The notes beneath the pieces are model-generated. The model made no database searches. It was not told the DNA's origin and was given only the letters and a program-made list of their open reading frames with translations. This document shows positions 21,491 to 32,623 of a DNA stretch of 64,000 bases, one piece after another (position 1 is the first letter of the stretch; each line of letters begins with the position of its first letter). Source of the DNA: Exophiala sp. HKRS030 (lineage: Eukaryota > Ascomycota > Eurotiomycetes > Chaetothyriales > Herpotrichiellaceae); the NCBI GenBank assembly GCA_023897205.1, contig JAHWDD010000003.1:7071665-7135664 (forward strand). The letters are read 5' to 3'. Made by a program: the position numbers and the translations under genes.

Positions 21491-22624
21491 TCACAACTCA
21501 TCGTGTCCTCCTTTTTCCTTCTGGTCCGCCGGTCTCTCTCCGGTTTCGATCTTCAACCCATCTTCCAGACCACCACCTCCTCCACCACCGACAAGAGTCT
21601 TTTTGACTTCCAACCCGTCGATCCTGGCCAAAAACTTGACACCCAACAAGATTTGTTCCCGCTCAAAAAGTCTAGATCCGTCAATGACCTGAAAACTTTG
21701 CTTGAGCACCACGCTTTTGTCGCTGGTGGTGCCATCCCCGGCCGCAGGTCCTACGATGACGTCGAGGACAATCTGAAAAGTGTCCTTCTCACCGTCGTGA
21801 TCCATCTCGTCGATTCTCCCGAGTCCACGGACGAGATCGAAAGTAACAAAACTTTGTTCGACGGTCAAATTTGTGGTCGCCAAAACCGTCACCGGTTCCC
21901 CCGCCGAATTTTGCAGGACCAGACCCATGAAAGTCTCGGAACCCGGTTTGGTGGTGGTGGTATCTCGGGCTTCTGAATCCGATGACCCTGAACCTGGTGT
22001 GTCACAACAAATGGCTTGAATCCAAGTTGGACAACTGGCTTCACAGTGACAAGGACATATTTCGGTGTGTTGTGTGTCGAGTTCTAGAGGTTTCTGACCG
22101 TCTTTGGTGTCCTTGGACTCTGATGATTCCGGAGTTGTCGAACAACATACTGCTCTCACTTGGGGAGGACAATCATCTTCACAGGTACATGGACAATCAA
22201 GTGGTGATTTCGGTGTCGATGTCGGTGTAGAGCCAGGTTTTTTCCCACCGGAAGGAGATTTTGATGACGACGGTGATGGTGATGGTGAGGAAGGCGGAGG
22301 TGGCCAGGGGAATGGATGTCTGACACAACAAGCCAAATTACATCCTGACAGACAAGCCTGACAAGATGGTTGACAACCAGAAAACCACCATGCACCGTGA
22401 ACCACGTCGGACCATTTGAAAGGACTTTCAAGCACCGCTGGATCAAAGGTCTTGGTTGGTGAGTCGTTGGTGGTGCCGCTAGGATCGGCATCGGCGGCGG
22501 CGGCGGCGAAAAGTGCCTTGTACTTTTGAACCTTTGCTTGATCAATTTTGGAATCCGCGAGGACCGACGACGAACGGAGTGTCAGAGAGACCACAAAGGT
22601 CTTGAAAAGAGTATTGACGAGCAT
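21491..22624 (-). CDS. Secreted cysteine-rich protein with repeated Cys-Pro-Cys modules
   Basis: Single exon, 377 residues from the Met at 22624. This start gives a plausible signal peptide (MLVNTLFKTFVVSLTLRSSS followed by VLA). The frame stays open upstream to 22774. Three related cysteine modules are visible: GCQPSCQACLSGCNLACC, CPCTCEDDCPPQVRAVCC and CPCHCEASCPTWIQAICC. The last two fit C-P-C-x-C-E-x2-C-P-x5-A-[VI]-C-C. Pro/Ser-rich linkers separate them. The C-terminal half is cysteine-poor and beta-rich, and ends in a Gly run and a charged tail. I do not recognise the family. Secretion and disulfide bonding are inferred from sequence only. Confidence 0.7.
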   Translation of the reverse strand: MLVNTLFKTFVVSLTLRSSSVLADSKIDQAKVQKYKALFAAAAADADPSGTTNDSPTKTFDPAVLESPFKWSDVVHGAWWFSGCQPSCQACLSGCNLACCVRHPFPWPPPPSSPSPSPSSSKSPSGGKKPGSTPTSTPKSPLDCPCTCEDDCPPQVRAVCCSTTPESSESKDTKDGQKPLELDTQHTEICPCHCEASCPTWIQAICCDTPGSGSSDSEARDTTTTKPGSETFMGLVLQNSAGEPVTVLATTNLTVEQSFVTFDLVRGLGRIDEMDHDGEKDTFQIVLDVIVGPAAGDGTTSDKSVVLKQSFQVIDGSRLFEREQILLGVKFLARIDGLEVKKTLVGGGGGGGLEDGLKIETGERPADQKEKGGHDEL

Positions 22625-24123
22625 CTCGATGAACACCAGACTGTGTAGGTAGTTGCGTTTCAAAAAAAAATGGTTCAATGGTAGGACAGAAAGAGAGGTG
22701 GTTTGGGCTTGAGAGATAGTTGTCAGATATATATATATATATGTGTGTATCTGCAGACAGTTGACGTTGCTCAATGTACATTCTAATCTACGAATGTCAT
22801 GGTTTGACGAGAGCTGAAATGTAGTGTTGTACAGTAGTGAGCACCCTTTGTGGGAAAAGGGGGAAAATAAACCTAGGCAGTTGGACGCCTCGTTGTGGTC
22901 AGCCCCTTGATTCGTTTTTGGTCAATATCTCTGGAAAAGAATAGTAGAACTGAAAAAGAAGAGAAAAGAGCACATGTGATTACCGAAGACTCATGGTACA
23001 AGGGTCATGGTTTGTACCACTTGGTTGGTACTCGTAAGCACGAGTTGTAGTATCGGACCGGCAGGATGTGAAAGAGAGCGAGTCACTTACCCCCGGACAG
23101 TATCCGCATCAGTATCTACTGTATGAGGGACCCCGTACTCGAACTATTGTACGAGTAACAGGTTCAGCTTCGATCAGGGACCAATCCGGATCCAATTCGT
23201 TCACACTCTCACTTCGTACCTCAGAAGCGATGGAATGAGAAAGGGGGGGGGGAAACTTGTTAAGGCGTCCCACCGGTGGCACAAAACGTTCCCGCCGGCG
23301 CAACCATTGACGACTCGCCATCTCCTTCAGCTCGGCCAACCCATGCCAGGTGTGCCGAGAAAAGGGTTTTTGTGTCGGAAAAGCTTTTGAGAAAAACAAT
23401 GCAGCTGGACGCACCAATGGAGAGGGGAGAGGGCTGCACTGTGCAGACGAGCCAGTCAAAACATGGCCTCATCGCACGGACAAAGTACCACCAACGTCTG
23501 ATGCGGCTGAAAAGTCGCGTCCCAGGTTGAACATGAGATGGGCAATCAGCTAGAGTTGCCAGGTATCTATGTACTCGTTCAGGAAAGGAGGACAAAGGGA
23601 ACCAAAGTACGGATACTCACTAATCAATTCTTTGCTCTCGTAACACACAACAGTGTGTTTCTCTACCTTCTGACATGCGATGTTCTAATCTGGATGACCG
23701 TATTGATCAGCATATTCCAAGGAGACTCGTCATTCTATGATCTTGTATTCGTACCAACAGTCTACGTCTACGTCTAGGAAGGAAAAGCAAAGGGGGAAAA
23801 AGAGTGATGGACAGAATTAAAAGTATCAAGTCTGTGCTTCTAGAAAAAGGTCCATTCCACCTTTGAGGGACAGTTAAAACTCCAGCTTCGTTACATAAAC
23901 CAGCAATACTTTCTCATCATGTCGTAAACCATCATGCTTTCGTCGTCGATTATTGTAGCATTTTTCTGTTTCGTTCCAATCTTCGTCTTCCAATAAACGC
24001 CGGGCAGTCTGAGCCCAAAATTCATAACGCCAGCCTGACCACCCAAATCTCTATTCGACGCCTCTCCAATACATACGTCGACACACCCATACGCAGTTTC
24101 ATCATCCAAATTTTGCTTTGCTT
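22625..24123. other. Intergenic region between tandem minus-strand genes
   Basis: This 1.5 kb interval holds an (AT)8 tract at 22727-22742, a G10 run near 23246 and only short open frames without protein features. It should contain the promoter of the secreted Cys-rich gene and the 3' flank of the ubiquitin protease. Confidence 0.5.
22727..22742. repeat. (AT)8 microsatellite
   Basis: Sixteen bases of alternating AT followed by GTGTGT, upstream of the Cys-rich secreted protein gene. Confidence 0.85.
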
Positions 24124-27100
24124 TCACGGACTCTGTAGGTCTTCAAAATCTTCCGTACTCATTTCTGCCATCTCGCTGCTGTTCTCTTGCCACTCTGTGC
24201 TCAGTGTCTCGGCTTCTGCCTCCGCCTCAGCTTTCGCCCGAAGCGCTGCTAGCGTGGTTTGAATACTGGCAACTTGCTCCTCATCTTGTGCAGTCTCAAG
24301 GTCAAAATAGACCAAGCAATTCTCGACCACGTCAATGATTTGATGAACTTGTCCGGGGAACAGTGCTGAGCCTGCCCGACTTCGCGACGTCAAAAATTGA
24401 GTATGTATGTAGCCCTGGGCGTCTCTCGCCAACTCTTGGACAAGGGTGCGAAGCTGGCGATGAAACCGAGGATCTTCGTATTCCGGTTCTTGCAGGGGAG
24501 TAAATACCAGTCTTTTGAGCAGCTCCATTGTGCCATGCCGAATATGGCTCTGTCCATCAATGGGACACAAGAGAAATGTGGGCGCCCAACGAGGTAAAGT
24601 TTTCAACACTTCCTCCTCCAAGAATCCAGCCTCTGCATCAAGCGATTGATTCTCCACTTTAAGGATGGCTTCAAGAAACTCGAAGTAGTCCCGAGCATAT
24701 TCCACTCCCACCGTTGCGATGCTGTCCAAGGCAGATTGTACCAAGTCGATAATACGAGGTTCTGACTCACATTGTTCGCAAAAAGTGACAATTGGATTGA
24801 GAAAGGTAATGGCAATATGAATCAGTCTGTCGTTGAGTCCAGTGTGAAGTATTTCCGAAAGTGCACCGGCAAGACCTGGATCTTGTGCAAGACTAATGAC
24901 CAGGTCATTGGCTGCTGTGGGGTTCTGGCGGCCCGCGATAAGTCGCAGCAGCCAGTCTAGGTTGGGAGGCATTTTGCTAACCCCTAGAACTTCGAGTTCA
25001 CTGGGCGTCAAGCCTATCTTCTTGTTAGTCAAACGGTAGTCGCCACCGGGAATGTTGTGGAGATCGGCTCTCAACACAAGATTCACCAAGAATCGGACAA
25101 GCAAGCCATGGCTAAAAGGCCGATTCTTTTCTCGGGCAGCCAGGTACGCGGAATACCGTGTCTTTAGTCGTTTGCTGATTGGGAAATCGGAGTTGATAAC
25201 ATGAATGGAGATGATGTCAATGCACTTTTCCAAAAATTCTTCGTCGAACAAGAGCACCACGACATCATCCCCAAGTCTCTGTAAGGCGAGTAAAACGCCG
25301 AAATACTCAGGCCAGCAGCGACCAATCTTAGTCACCATGTCCCATGATTTGGCCAGCTGACCAATGGCAGATTGTAGCCAGCGAGAGTAATTTGCCGCCA
25401 GTTGATCGCGTTCATCTTCGGTGGCGTCCATGGTGGATTTGAGAGCATGCAGATGGCTGTACACAAGGTTGAAGAGACTTGCAAATGCTTTCCGGACCAG
25501 CTGATATGGACTTCGAGCGATGACATCTTCGAGAACACGGGGTGACGCAAACCATTCAGCAACCACCTTTGCACAGGTACAACACTTCTCGGCGCACTGT
25601 CCTGCGAGCTTGAGGCTCTCCTCAACACCTGGGTGATCCTTCCAGCGAGACGAGATTTGATACACATAGTCCAAAGCCATTTCCAGTGTGCCCGTTTCAA
25701 TTGCATGATAGTCGCTACACTTTTGTCCAGATACCATCCTCTCTAATAAGCGAAGTACAAATTGTGCATGTGTACTGTCTTGAATGCAGTACGATCGCAG
25801 AAATAGTTCATTTTGCTGAGCAATATGATGTTCCATGTTGTATGGCAGTGGAAGGCGAACAGGATTTATAGCGTCATGCTGGCGATACTGCTCTTGAAAT
25901 CTTTCAATGCTCGACGTTCTCTGGTAGAAGAGCATGTATGCGCTGTAATACTTAGGTAGATGGTAGAAACCGGCTTCAGCATTTCCACCGAAGCAGTTGT
26001 CTCTCATTTGGCTGGGATCGAACACCGTGACATCAGTGTCATTGAATTGAACCCACGATTCCTCCACTGGCTTGCTCGACGGCCGCTGACGAATGAAGGA
26101 GTAATAATGTCCCGTATCTGCCGTTCCCGAGTGGACTATAACGCCGGTGAGTTGAAACTGGTCTTGTTCTTCAACACCTTCATCACTGAGGCTGGCAAGA
26201 GTGTACGGTGCGATGTCGAGAACATCTGGGAATTGAAATTCATCGTTCACTTTGGTCCGCATCCCTGTAAGAATGTCGTAGTCGAAGCGCTTCAAGTTGA
26301 ATATCAAGTTGTCAGGAACATCTTTGAGACATGAACGTTTGACAGCGTCGACATGGCGGCCACAAGACGTGCACGAGTACTTGTTCTCTCCCTGTAGAAC
26401 TTCGCCCTCCACGTAAGCTCTGAGACTGTCCTCGAGTCGTGCTTTTCCCTTGATCTCGACTTGGACAGCTGAAAACGGCTCCAGTCGCTCAGAAATGTGT
26501 TCGCATTCTTTGGATTTGATCTGCTGCACAAGCTGTCCACCGTAGATGGATTTGAACAAATCTCTCGCTCTGTGATCAATCTGGCTCTCCAGACGGTCAA
26601 AGAGAAGATTGAAAAATTCGTCAACATCCATTTGAATGGAGACATCGATTTGTTCCCCCTCATAGGTCGTTATCGCTTCCACAGCGAGGGAAGGATCGAT
26701 GGACTTCTCATACGAATTTTGCATATGAGCAAACACTTTCGCGAGCTCTTTCACAAGCTTTTTCTTAGGGTCACTAAATTTATCGGTATCCAAGAAGAAT
26801 TCCCGAATTTGAACATTCATGAAAAGTTGTGTGAACAGCGAATTGAGATAACATGTGTTTGAAAGATTGCGAAGACCCGCATAACCAACCTCGGTGCGCA
26901 GACTCTGCCGTTCGTGCACATAGATGGGTTCGAAGAAGTCTCGTTCAAGATGGGCAGCGTCCTGGAGTTTTGCGAGAATCGTGGCCTTGTCCTGTGGGCC
27001 TTGCGAGAGTGCCAGAAGAAGGTTATACAGCCCCTCACGGACAGTGCTGTCTAACACAGGTATCACGGGGGGCGTTTCGCTGAGAGCACCATCCACTGAT

Positions 27101-30100
27101 AACGGTGGTAGAAGCAGACGATCGATAAGCTTTTCCATCAATAGGTAGCTCGGAGGCAACAATTCATTGCTTTTCAATAATTTGCAACACTCGTAGAGAA
27201 GTTTTGTCAAGGATCCGACAACATGGTCTCTGGTGGGTTGCCCGACCGTCTCACGATGGTCGTGCTCTAGTAGCATGGCGCTCCACTGGACGAAGTGATG
27301 GCGAATTGATCCGATGGTAATGGATTTGCCTATTCTTCTCAATATCACGAGGACTGCCTCGGAGATTTCGGCGCATTGCTCAGGGTATTCGCATATGTGA
27401 GGTAGAGTCTCGACCAAGGCAGCCCAAAGATGTGACAAGCACGCCTCAATAACACTTGCCGGAAATCTCGAACGTGCTGCTCGTGGATTGTTGATTTTCA
27501 GATGTATCTTAGTTCCAGCAGCTCCCGTTAGGCCCACCACGACTTCTAACAGGGAATGTCGAACATCGGCTCGACGCTCAGCAATGAAGGCTAGAGCGAG
27601 CAATTCCTCAAACTTTTTGCTTCCATCCACATGCTCCCAGACACGGTCGTCGTGCAGACAGGCTTCAGTGAAAGCCTCCAGAATCATCTTGACCATCGCT
27701 GCTGGGGCAACCTCGTTGCTGATCGTACTAGCACCTTCCAATGTGAAGAGCAGCAACCGGTAGATTTGGGCGGCAAATCCTTGACGATCTTGGATGTAAT
27801 CTTGCGATGTCTCTGCAGGAACCTTCGCACGGAATGCTAACAAAAGGGCCTGAATAAGCCAATGTGCAATGGACATTTGAAGTGGATTTTTGGCGTCAGA
27901 TAGCTCCAATTTCGGGAGAACGGCCAGGATGGTCTGAATGCTGTATGTCAAGAAGAGTGTATTTGGTTCAGAGCTGAAAGATTCGTCTTCAATGCAGGCC
28001 AACAAGGCTCGGGCGCAATACAAGAGCTTAAAGGGCTTCTTCGGGGGGAGTAGCTCAGCGGGGTCCTTCTCTCTAGACCGGATAACTCGAATGAGCTCAG
28101 ACTGCGCAGGAAATAGACTCAAGAAACCATACACTTCTCCTGAGAGGCGTTCATCTGAATCCAAAAGATCGTAAAGATCGTCAAAATGGTGCATGATCTT
28201 ATAGTCCACCGGTGACGAGGCACGTGTTGTACGGGTGGGCGCTTTCTCCGAGGAGTTGGCTATCTTATGGACCATGAACAGGGCCTGAGAGGCATCTAAC
28301 TCGGCTAGAGTCTTGTCGCAGCCTGAAAGTTCAATCCCTTGGCCCCAGTGATAGATTGTAAAGTCTGTGAAGCCGCTAGCTTCAGAAATATATTTCCACA
28401 GATCATTTCCCGTGTTCTCGGAGCCGAAAGCAACCTTCTGCTTTTCTGGGATTACATATCTACTGCCGTAGACTTGTATCGAGACCTCAATCTCGTCGCC
28501 TTTCTTGAGAAGAAATTCGGGTAGACCTTGGGGCTGCTGGCTTGGAGTTGGGCTGTAGCGCGGGCGCGATTTCATTCCTTCCAAGAATTTTCTGAGAAAT
28601 AGCAATGATCTGTCGAAGCGTAGTTCTTCTGCCCGAATCTCTTGGTCAGATGCAATAATTGCCATCGGTTCGTCTTCGCCGCTCGTACTGCCATCAGAAT
28701 AAGACTTGAGTTTTGCAGCGGATGCCATCACTTGCTGCACGCAACGATCAACAAGAGAAGAGTGCGTAGCATCGATCGCCTCCCTCGACCGTCGTGTGAT
28801 GAGCTGGTGATCCAGATACTGTTGGATGATAAACTCGGTAGCTTGGTTCTCAACGGTGTTAGGAGGAGCCTCTAGCATGACTCTCCATATTCTGTCGATG
28901 CCTGGAATGACCACAACGTCCTCAGCATCTGGCATGGCATAGTTAGAATGTCGAATGGTATACGAGACTGAGATTTTCAAGAATTCCAATACCCTCTCAT
29001 CGTAGTCTTGTGGTCCTAGTCGCTGTACATGCTCACTGACAATCAAGTCCAAGACTGGATTTTGTTCGCTGACCTGCCTTCTTCGCATGACATTGATCAA
29101 GGTATCCCAGGCCCTAGCTCGCACTGCCACGGGCAGCTGCTTTGCGGTGAAGAATGAGGTCCATAAAGATTCGATCGATGGCTTGGAGAACATTGTAGGG
29201 GCCAATAGCATTAACGAGTAAAGGAGCGTTGCTCGTACGTCATACGCAACTTCAAAGAATGCCACTGACACATTTTCTTGCAACTTTTGCTGAAATACGT
29301 TGGTAAGGTGAACAATATCGGCTACGAGAAGCTCGATCAAATCGAATTTTGCGATGACCTCTGAAAGTGATTGCCTCAGCATTGGAACTAGGACCGTGAG
29401 GACAAGAACATCACCAGAAGAATATTCTTTGTGAGACCTCAGGGACTCGGTAGACTCTTTGATGAGATGACTGAGCTCCACATCGTCGACGGTGATTGTG
29501 CTGGCATCGAGGATACCACCGAGCGTTAGCGAGGTGCCAAGGTGACGCGAAAAATCTTTGCGAATGACCGTGGCTTGTTCGAGGGACAAATTCTCATCTA
29601 AGCATGCTTCTCGTAAAAGGCGAACCAGCAGGTGCCGGATTGTAGGGTCCGTAGGTTGCTGCGGGGTTGCTTCGTTACAGCTTCTAATCTTGTCCAACAG
29701 ACCAACGGTGAATTGCAAGACGTGTGTATCGAATCGTTGGAATGGATAGTCTGCCAGCTTTCGGCAGATGTAGCAAAGTGCATGGAGGTCATACACATGG
29801 CAGTTAGATAAAAGGTTGAACACTTCGTGCACAGTTCGGGGATCTTGGCTCTCCACAATTGTCTTCCAGATTACATCTGTGGTGGCATCCGTGTAGGTGC
29901 CCGAGACACATAGAAATCCTACAACATTATGACTGCGGTGTATCAATTGTGGATGCGAATCAACGCCGATGATGTAGTCGATGATCTGATTTTGCTGGAT
30001 GAATTTGACGAGAAATCTGACCAGAGGATCACTGGTGGGAGGCGGAGGTTGATTGGAGATCCGTTCCTTGTAGACTTGGACAAGGTCATTTGACATATTT

Positions 30101-31773
30101 TCTACGCCAAAAACTCGCAGTTCCATGCGTCCGTGGGTAATGAACTTTCGAAGAGTCTTGAACTTCCACGCCTGCGGCATTGTGCTTGGGAGATCGGTGA
30201 GGTCGGAATCGGCGAAGCCGACTCCGGCAGTGGCGACAATATCTTGGCCAATTTTGGGAACCTCGACAGCAATGACACCAACAATGGGCATAAGCTGACC
30301 AATAATCTTTGGGGCGCTGTCAAGGTTCAGCCATGGTGCTTGCTTCACAATAGCTTGCTGTATGACATGGTCAGCTTTGAGCATGACGTCGGCGATAGTA
30401 ACTCGAATGTAATCGATCTCGGTAAAGCTGGAGGGTCTGAACATTGGTTCAGTAGTCGCAGCAGCACTAGCAAGAGGTTTCATCGCGTAGCCTGTCACCG
30501 TCAACAATTGGATGAAACATTTGACAAGGTCTGGTTTCTTGGACAGAAAGGGAGTTGCGGCAGTTATGAGGTTGGAGACCGATCTGACTAGAGCCACCTC
30601 CCTGCCGCAGATGCGATCGAGCACCGGCACAAGTAGCTGCGCTATCTCAAAACCCATCGTGCCTCGAAGAGCATCATAGAAGGGGATCCCTTCGGGTTGA
30701 AGCATCCAAATTAGCGGCTGGTAATATGGCATAGACTTCACAATAAAATCTTTCAAGTCTCGAGCATCGAGTTCCGGTGATAAACCTTGAATATTTCTGG
30801 CATCGTACTCCATGATCAGCTTCGTGACCCGGGCATAAGCGACAAAATATTCGATGAGGTCTTCGACCCGAGCCTGGGGTGGCGGGCCACTGGTGCGTCG
30901 TAGCAAGCATTCAATTAGGCCTGGCAAACACTGCCAAAAATCATGGTCTTCCTCGAAGAATCTTTGTGGGATTTCCGTACATGTGTCAACAAAGTCGACC
31001 ATCCAATTCTTGACCTTCGAGAATAATTCTCCATCTTGTGCGCCGCCGTGCTGAAAGCGATTAGCTATTTCAAGGACCGCTCGGCGAGCGCTGCCAGGGG
31101 CATCTCCTGCATAGGGAAATGTACGCTGAATGTAGTGGGGCAGCATTGGTTTCGGCACCGTCGCCCTAGCAGAAGCTCCAATTCGTGTTGTCCATCTTGT
31201 TTGGGTTGGATCTCGGTCATAATCCTCCACCTCGGCGATCTCAATCTCAGGGGACTTGCTTGGAGAAGAAGGAATCGAACTAGCATCAGGTTGCTCAAGT
31301 GTATTTGCTTCCGTGTTGGATGGTTCCGCATTGGACGAAAGGTCGTGGTCCTGAGCACCATCCATGCCAGTACCATGTGCTGGTGAGGTGGATTGATTCG
31401 ACGGAGGTACGTTGGGTTTTGTAGCGTCTGCGATGCTCTGACTCGGTTGAGTCACAGATTGGGAAGAAAGAGGACGGGTTTGGATAGTAACTCTGCTGGT
31501 TGGAGACATGGCAGTAGCAACGACTGCTGGTCGAGGTGGGAGTGGTGGAGTTCGATGAGGACTTCCTTCCACTGCCAGGTTGTTCTCATCTATCACTGAC
31601 GCGGAAGGAGCAAGTGATGACTTTTCTGTTTGCTGAAGATCTGACATGACCTGTGTCTCATCAGGCTTGCTCTCACTCAGCCTCGGACGCTTGTGCTCAT
31701 GCTGGGGCAACCCGGACCCCTCAGTAGAGTCACTCCGATTGCGAGTTGAAGAATCGGATGTTGAGGACGACAT
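24124..31773 (-). CDS. Giant ubiquitin-specific protease (USP9X/fat facets-like)
   Basis: Single uninterrupted frame of 2549 residues, unusual here because most neighbours have introns. The first ~200 residues are Ser/Pro-rich and disordered. A long helical-repeat region leads to a USP catalytic domain at about 1630-1945. The Cys box is GLRNLSNTCYLNSLF with the nucleophile at Cys1641. A zinc-ribbon pair is CTSCGRH. The His box is VHSGTADTGHYYSFI with His1889, followed by WVQFNDTDV. A further ~600 helical residues and an acidic end follow. Size and layout match the fungal counterpart of USP9X/USP34-type deubiquitinases, which remove ubiquitin from many substrates. Specific substrates cannot be read from sequence. 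Confidence 0.92.
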   Translation of the reverse strand: MSSSTSDSSTRNRSDSTEGSGLPQHEHKRPRLSESKPDETQVMSDLQQTEKSSLAPSASVIDENNLAVEGSPHRTPPLPPRPAVVATAMSPTSRVTIQTRPLSSQSVTQPSQSIADATKPNVPPSNQSTSPAHGTGMDGAQDHDLSSNAEPSNTEANTLEQPDASSIPSSPSKSPEIEIAEVEDYDRDPTQTRWTTRIGASARATVPKPMLPHYIQRTFPYAGDAPGSARRAVLEIANRFQHGGAQDGELFSKVKNWMVDFVDTCTEIPQRFFEEDHDFWQCLPGLIECLLRRTSGPPPQARVEDLIEYFVAYARVTKLIMEYDARNIQGLSPELDARDLKDFIVKSMPYYQPLIWMLQPEGIPFYDALRGTMGFEIAQLLVPVLDRICGREVALVRSVSNLITAATPFLSKKPDLVKCFIQLLTVTGYAMKPLASAAATTEPMFRPSSFTEIDYIRVTIADVMLKADHVIQQAIVKQAPWLNLDSAPKIIGQLMPIVGVIAVEVPKIGQDIVATAGVGFADSDLTDLPSTMPQAWKFKTLRKFITHGRMELRVFGVENMSNDLVQVYKERISNQPPPPTSDPLVRFLVKFIQQNQIIDYIIGVDSHPQLIHRSHNVVGFLCVSGTYTDATTDVIWKTIVESQDPRTVHEVFNLLSNCHVYDLHALCYICRKLADYPFQRFDTHVLQFTVGLLDKIRSCNEATPQQPTDPTIRHLLVRLLREACLDENLSLEQATVIRKDFSRHLGTSLTLGGILDASTITVDDVELSHLIKESTESLRSHKEYSSGDVLVLTVLVPMLRQSLSEVIAKFDLIELLVADIVHLTNVFQQKLQENVSVAFFEVAYDVRATLLYSLMLLAPTMFSKPSIESLWTSFFTAKQLPVAVRARAWDTLINVMRRRQVSEQNPVLDLIVSEHVQRLGPQDYDERVLEFLKISVSYTIRHSNYAMPDAEDVVVIPGIDRIWRVMLEAPPNTVENQATEFIIQQYLDHQLITRRSREAIDATHSSLVDRCVQQVMASAAKLKSYSDGSTSGEDEPMAIIASDQEIRAEELRFDRSLLFLRKFLEGMKSRPRYSPTPSQQPQGLPEFLLKKGDEIEVSIQVYGSRYVIPEKQKVAFGSENTGNDLWKYISEASGFTDFTIYHWGQGIELSGCDKTLAELDASQALFMVHKIANSSEKAPTRTTRASSPVDYKIMHHFDDLYDLLDSDERLSGEVYGFLSLFPAQSELIRVIRSREKDPAELLPPKKPFKLLYCARALLACIEDESFSSEPNTLFLTYSIQTILAVLPKLELSDAKNPLQMSIAHWLIQALLLAFRAKVPAETSQDYIQDRQGFAAQIYRLLLFTLEGASTISNEVAPAAMVKMILEAFTEACLHDDRVWEHVDGSKKFEELLALAFIAERRADVRHSLLEVVVGLTGAAGTKIHLKINNPRAARSRFPASVIEACLSHLWAALVETLPHICEYPEQCAEISEAVLVILRRIGKSITIGSIRHHFVQWSAMLLEHDHRETVGQPTRDHVVGSLTKLLYECCKLLKSNELLPPSYLLMEKLIDRLLLPPLSVDGALSETPPVIPVLDSTVREGLYNLLLALSQGPQDKATILAKLQDAAHLERDFFEPIYVHERQSLRTEVGYAGLRNLSNTCYLNSLFTQLFMNVQIREFFLDTDKFSDPKKKLVKELAKVFAHMQNSYEKSIDPSLAVEAITTYEGEQIDVSIQMDVDEFFNLLFDRLESQIDHRARDLFKSIYGGQLVQQIKSKECEHISERLEPFSAVQVEIKGKARLEDSLRAYVEGEVLQGENKYSCTSCGRHVDAVKRSCLKDVPDNLIFNLKRFDYDILTGMRTKVNDEFQFPDVLDIAPYTLASLSDEGVEEQDQFQLTGVIVHSGTADTGHYYSFIRQRPSSKPVEESWVQFNDTDVTVFDPSQMRDNCFGGNAEAGFYHLPKYYSAYMLFYQRTSSIERFQEQYRQHDAINPVRLPLPYNMEHHIAQQNELFLRSYCIQDSTHAQFVLRLLERMVSGQKCSDYHAIETGTLEMALDYVYQISSRWKDHPGVEESLKLAGQCAEKCCTCAKVVAEWFASPRVLEDVIARSPYQLVRKAFASLFNLVYSHLHALKSTMDATEDERDQLAANYSRWLQSAIGQLAKSWDMVTKIGRCWPEYFGVLLALQRLGDDVVVLLFDEEFLEKCIDIISIHVINSDFPISKRLKTRYSAYLAAREKNRPFSHGLLVRFLVNLVLRADLHNIPGGDYRLTNKKIGLTPSELEVLGVSKMPPNLDWLLRLIAGRQNPTAANDLVISLAQDPGLAGALSEILHTGLNDRLIHIAITFLNPIVTFCEQCESEPRIIDLVQSALDSIATVGVEYARDYFEFLEAILKVENQSLDAEAGFLEEEVLKTLPRWAPTFLLCPIDGQSHIRHGTMELLKRLVFTPLQEPEYEDPRFHRQLRTLVQELARDAQGYIHTQFLTSRSRAGSALFPGQVHQIIDVVENCLVYFDLETAQDEEQVASIQTTLAALRAKAEAEAEAETLSTEWQENSSEMAEMSTEDFEDLQSP

Positions 31774-32623
31774 GTTATGTGAATTTCATCTGGACGGCAG
31801 GGATACGCAACTGAGATGATAGCTGTGTGGCTGAGGCTGCACTGAAGGTGAAGCGGGAGGTGATGGCACAATCAGGGAGAGGTCTTGGCGTCAAGAAGGC
31901 CACCGTTTGTAAACAAGGCAAACTGCAGTCGATGGACGGCTTTGTCTGCCTGATCCACGACTGAAGAGAGGACTCGGGCGGACAGTCTGTCGCCAGCGAC
32001 TCAGAGACTGTGTGTTGATGATGTTGATGCTGATGGAGATAAGTCCGCTTGGGCCATAATGGCTTTAGTGTCAAAATGTAGACTTTGTAAGTAGGTAGGC
32101 AGGAGGGCAATGAAGAAAGAGGCGGGGCAACAGGAGATGAAATGTTTGCTCCGGTGATCAGGAATTTTGATGTACAGGAGAAGTGATCCCCGATATGGCC
32201 TCTGAGAAGATATGTTGATTGATTCTAATGGTGAACGAAAACAATCAATATGTCCATGAAGATGGAATATGTTGAGGGTTTGCTTTGACCAGGCTGCAGT
32301 GGACGATACGGATCAGTTTGTTAGGGGCCAACCCTAAAAAGGACCTCAAGTCTGTCAGACCGGATCTCGACGCGTCCGGGGCGCGAATGAGGGGCTCTAC
32401 CCAGGTCTTTCCAGTTAAAAGACGTCACTAAGCCTCTTTCATCTTGGTTTTCTCTGCTTAAGCAACTTCTCGCACGGTAAGGCACGTCATCAGAGGTTTA
32501 TTTGTCTGTAGGCATTGTTTTCAATCTGTACATATCTGGGTTTATCTTTGCCTGCGCCAACATCTGCGCCCAGAGAGAACAAATGTCCTGCTGGCACTAC
32601 TGACTCTTACATGCCGAATTCAC
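31774..32623. other. Divergent promoter region (USP / pop3)
   Basis: These 850 bases separate the giant USP gene and the Pop3-like gene. I see no gene, repeat or exact TACTCCGTA element. Confidence 0.5.
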
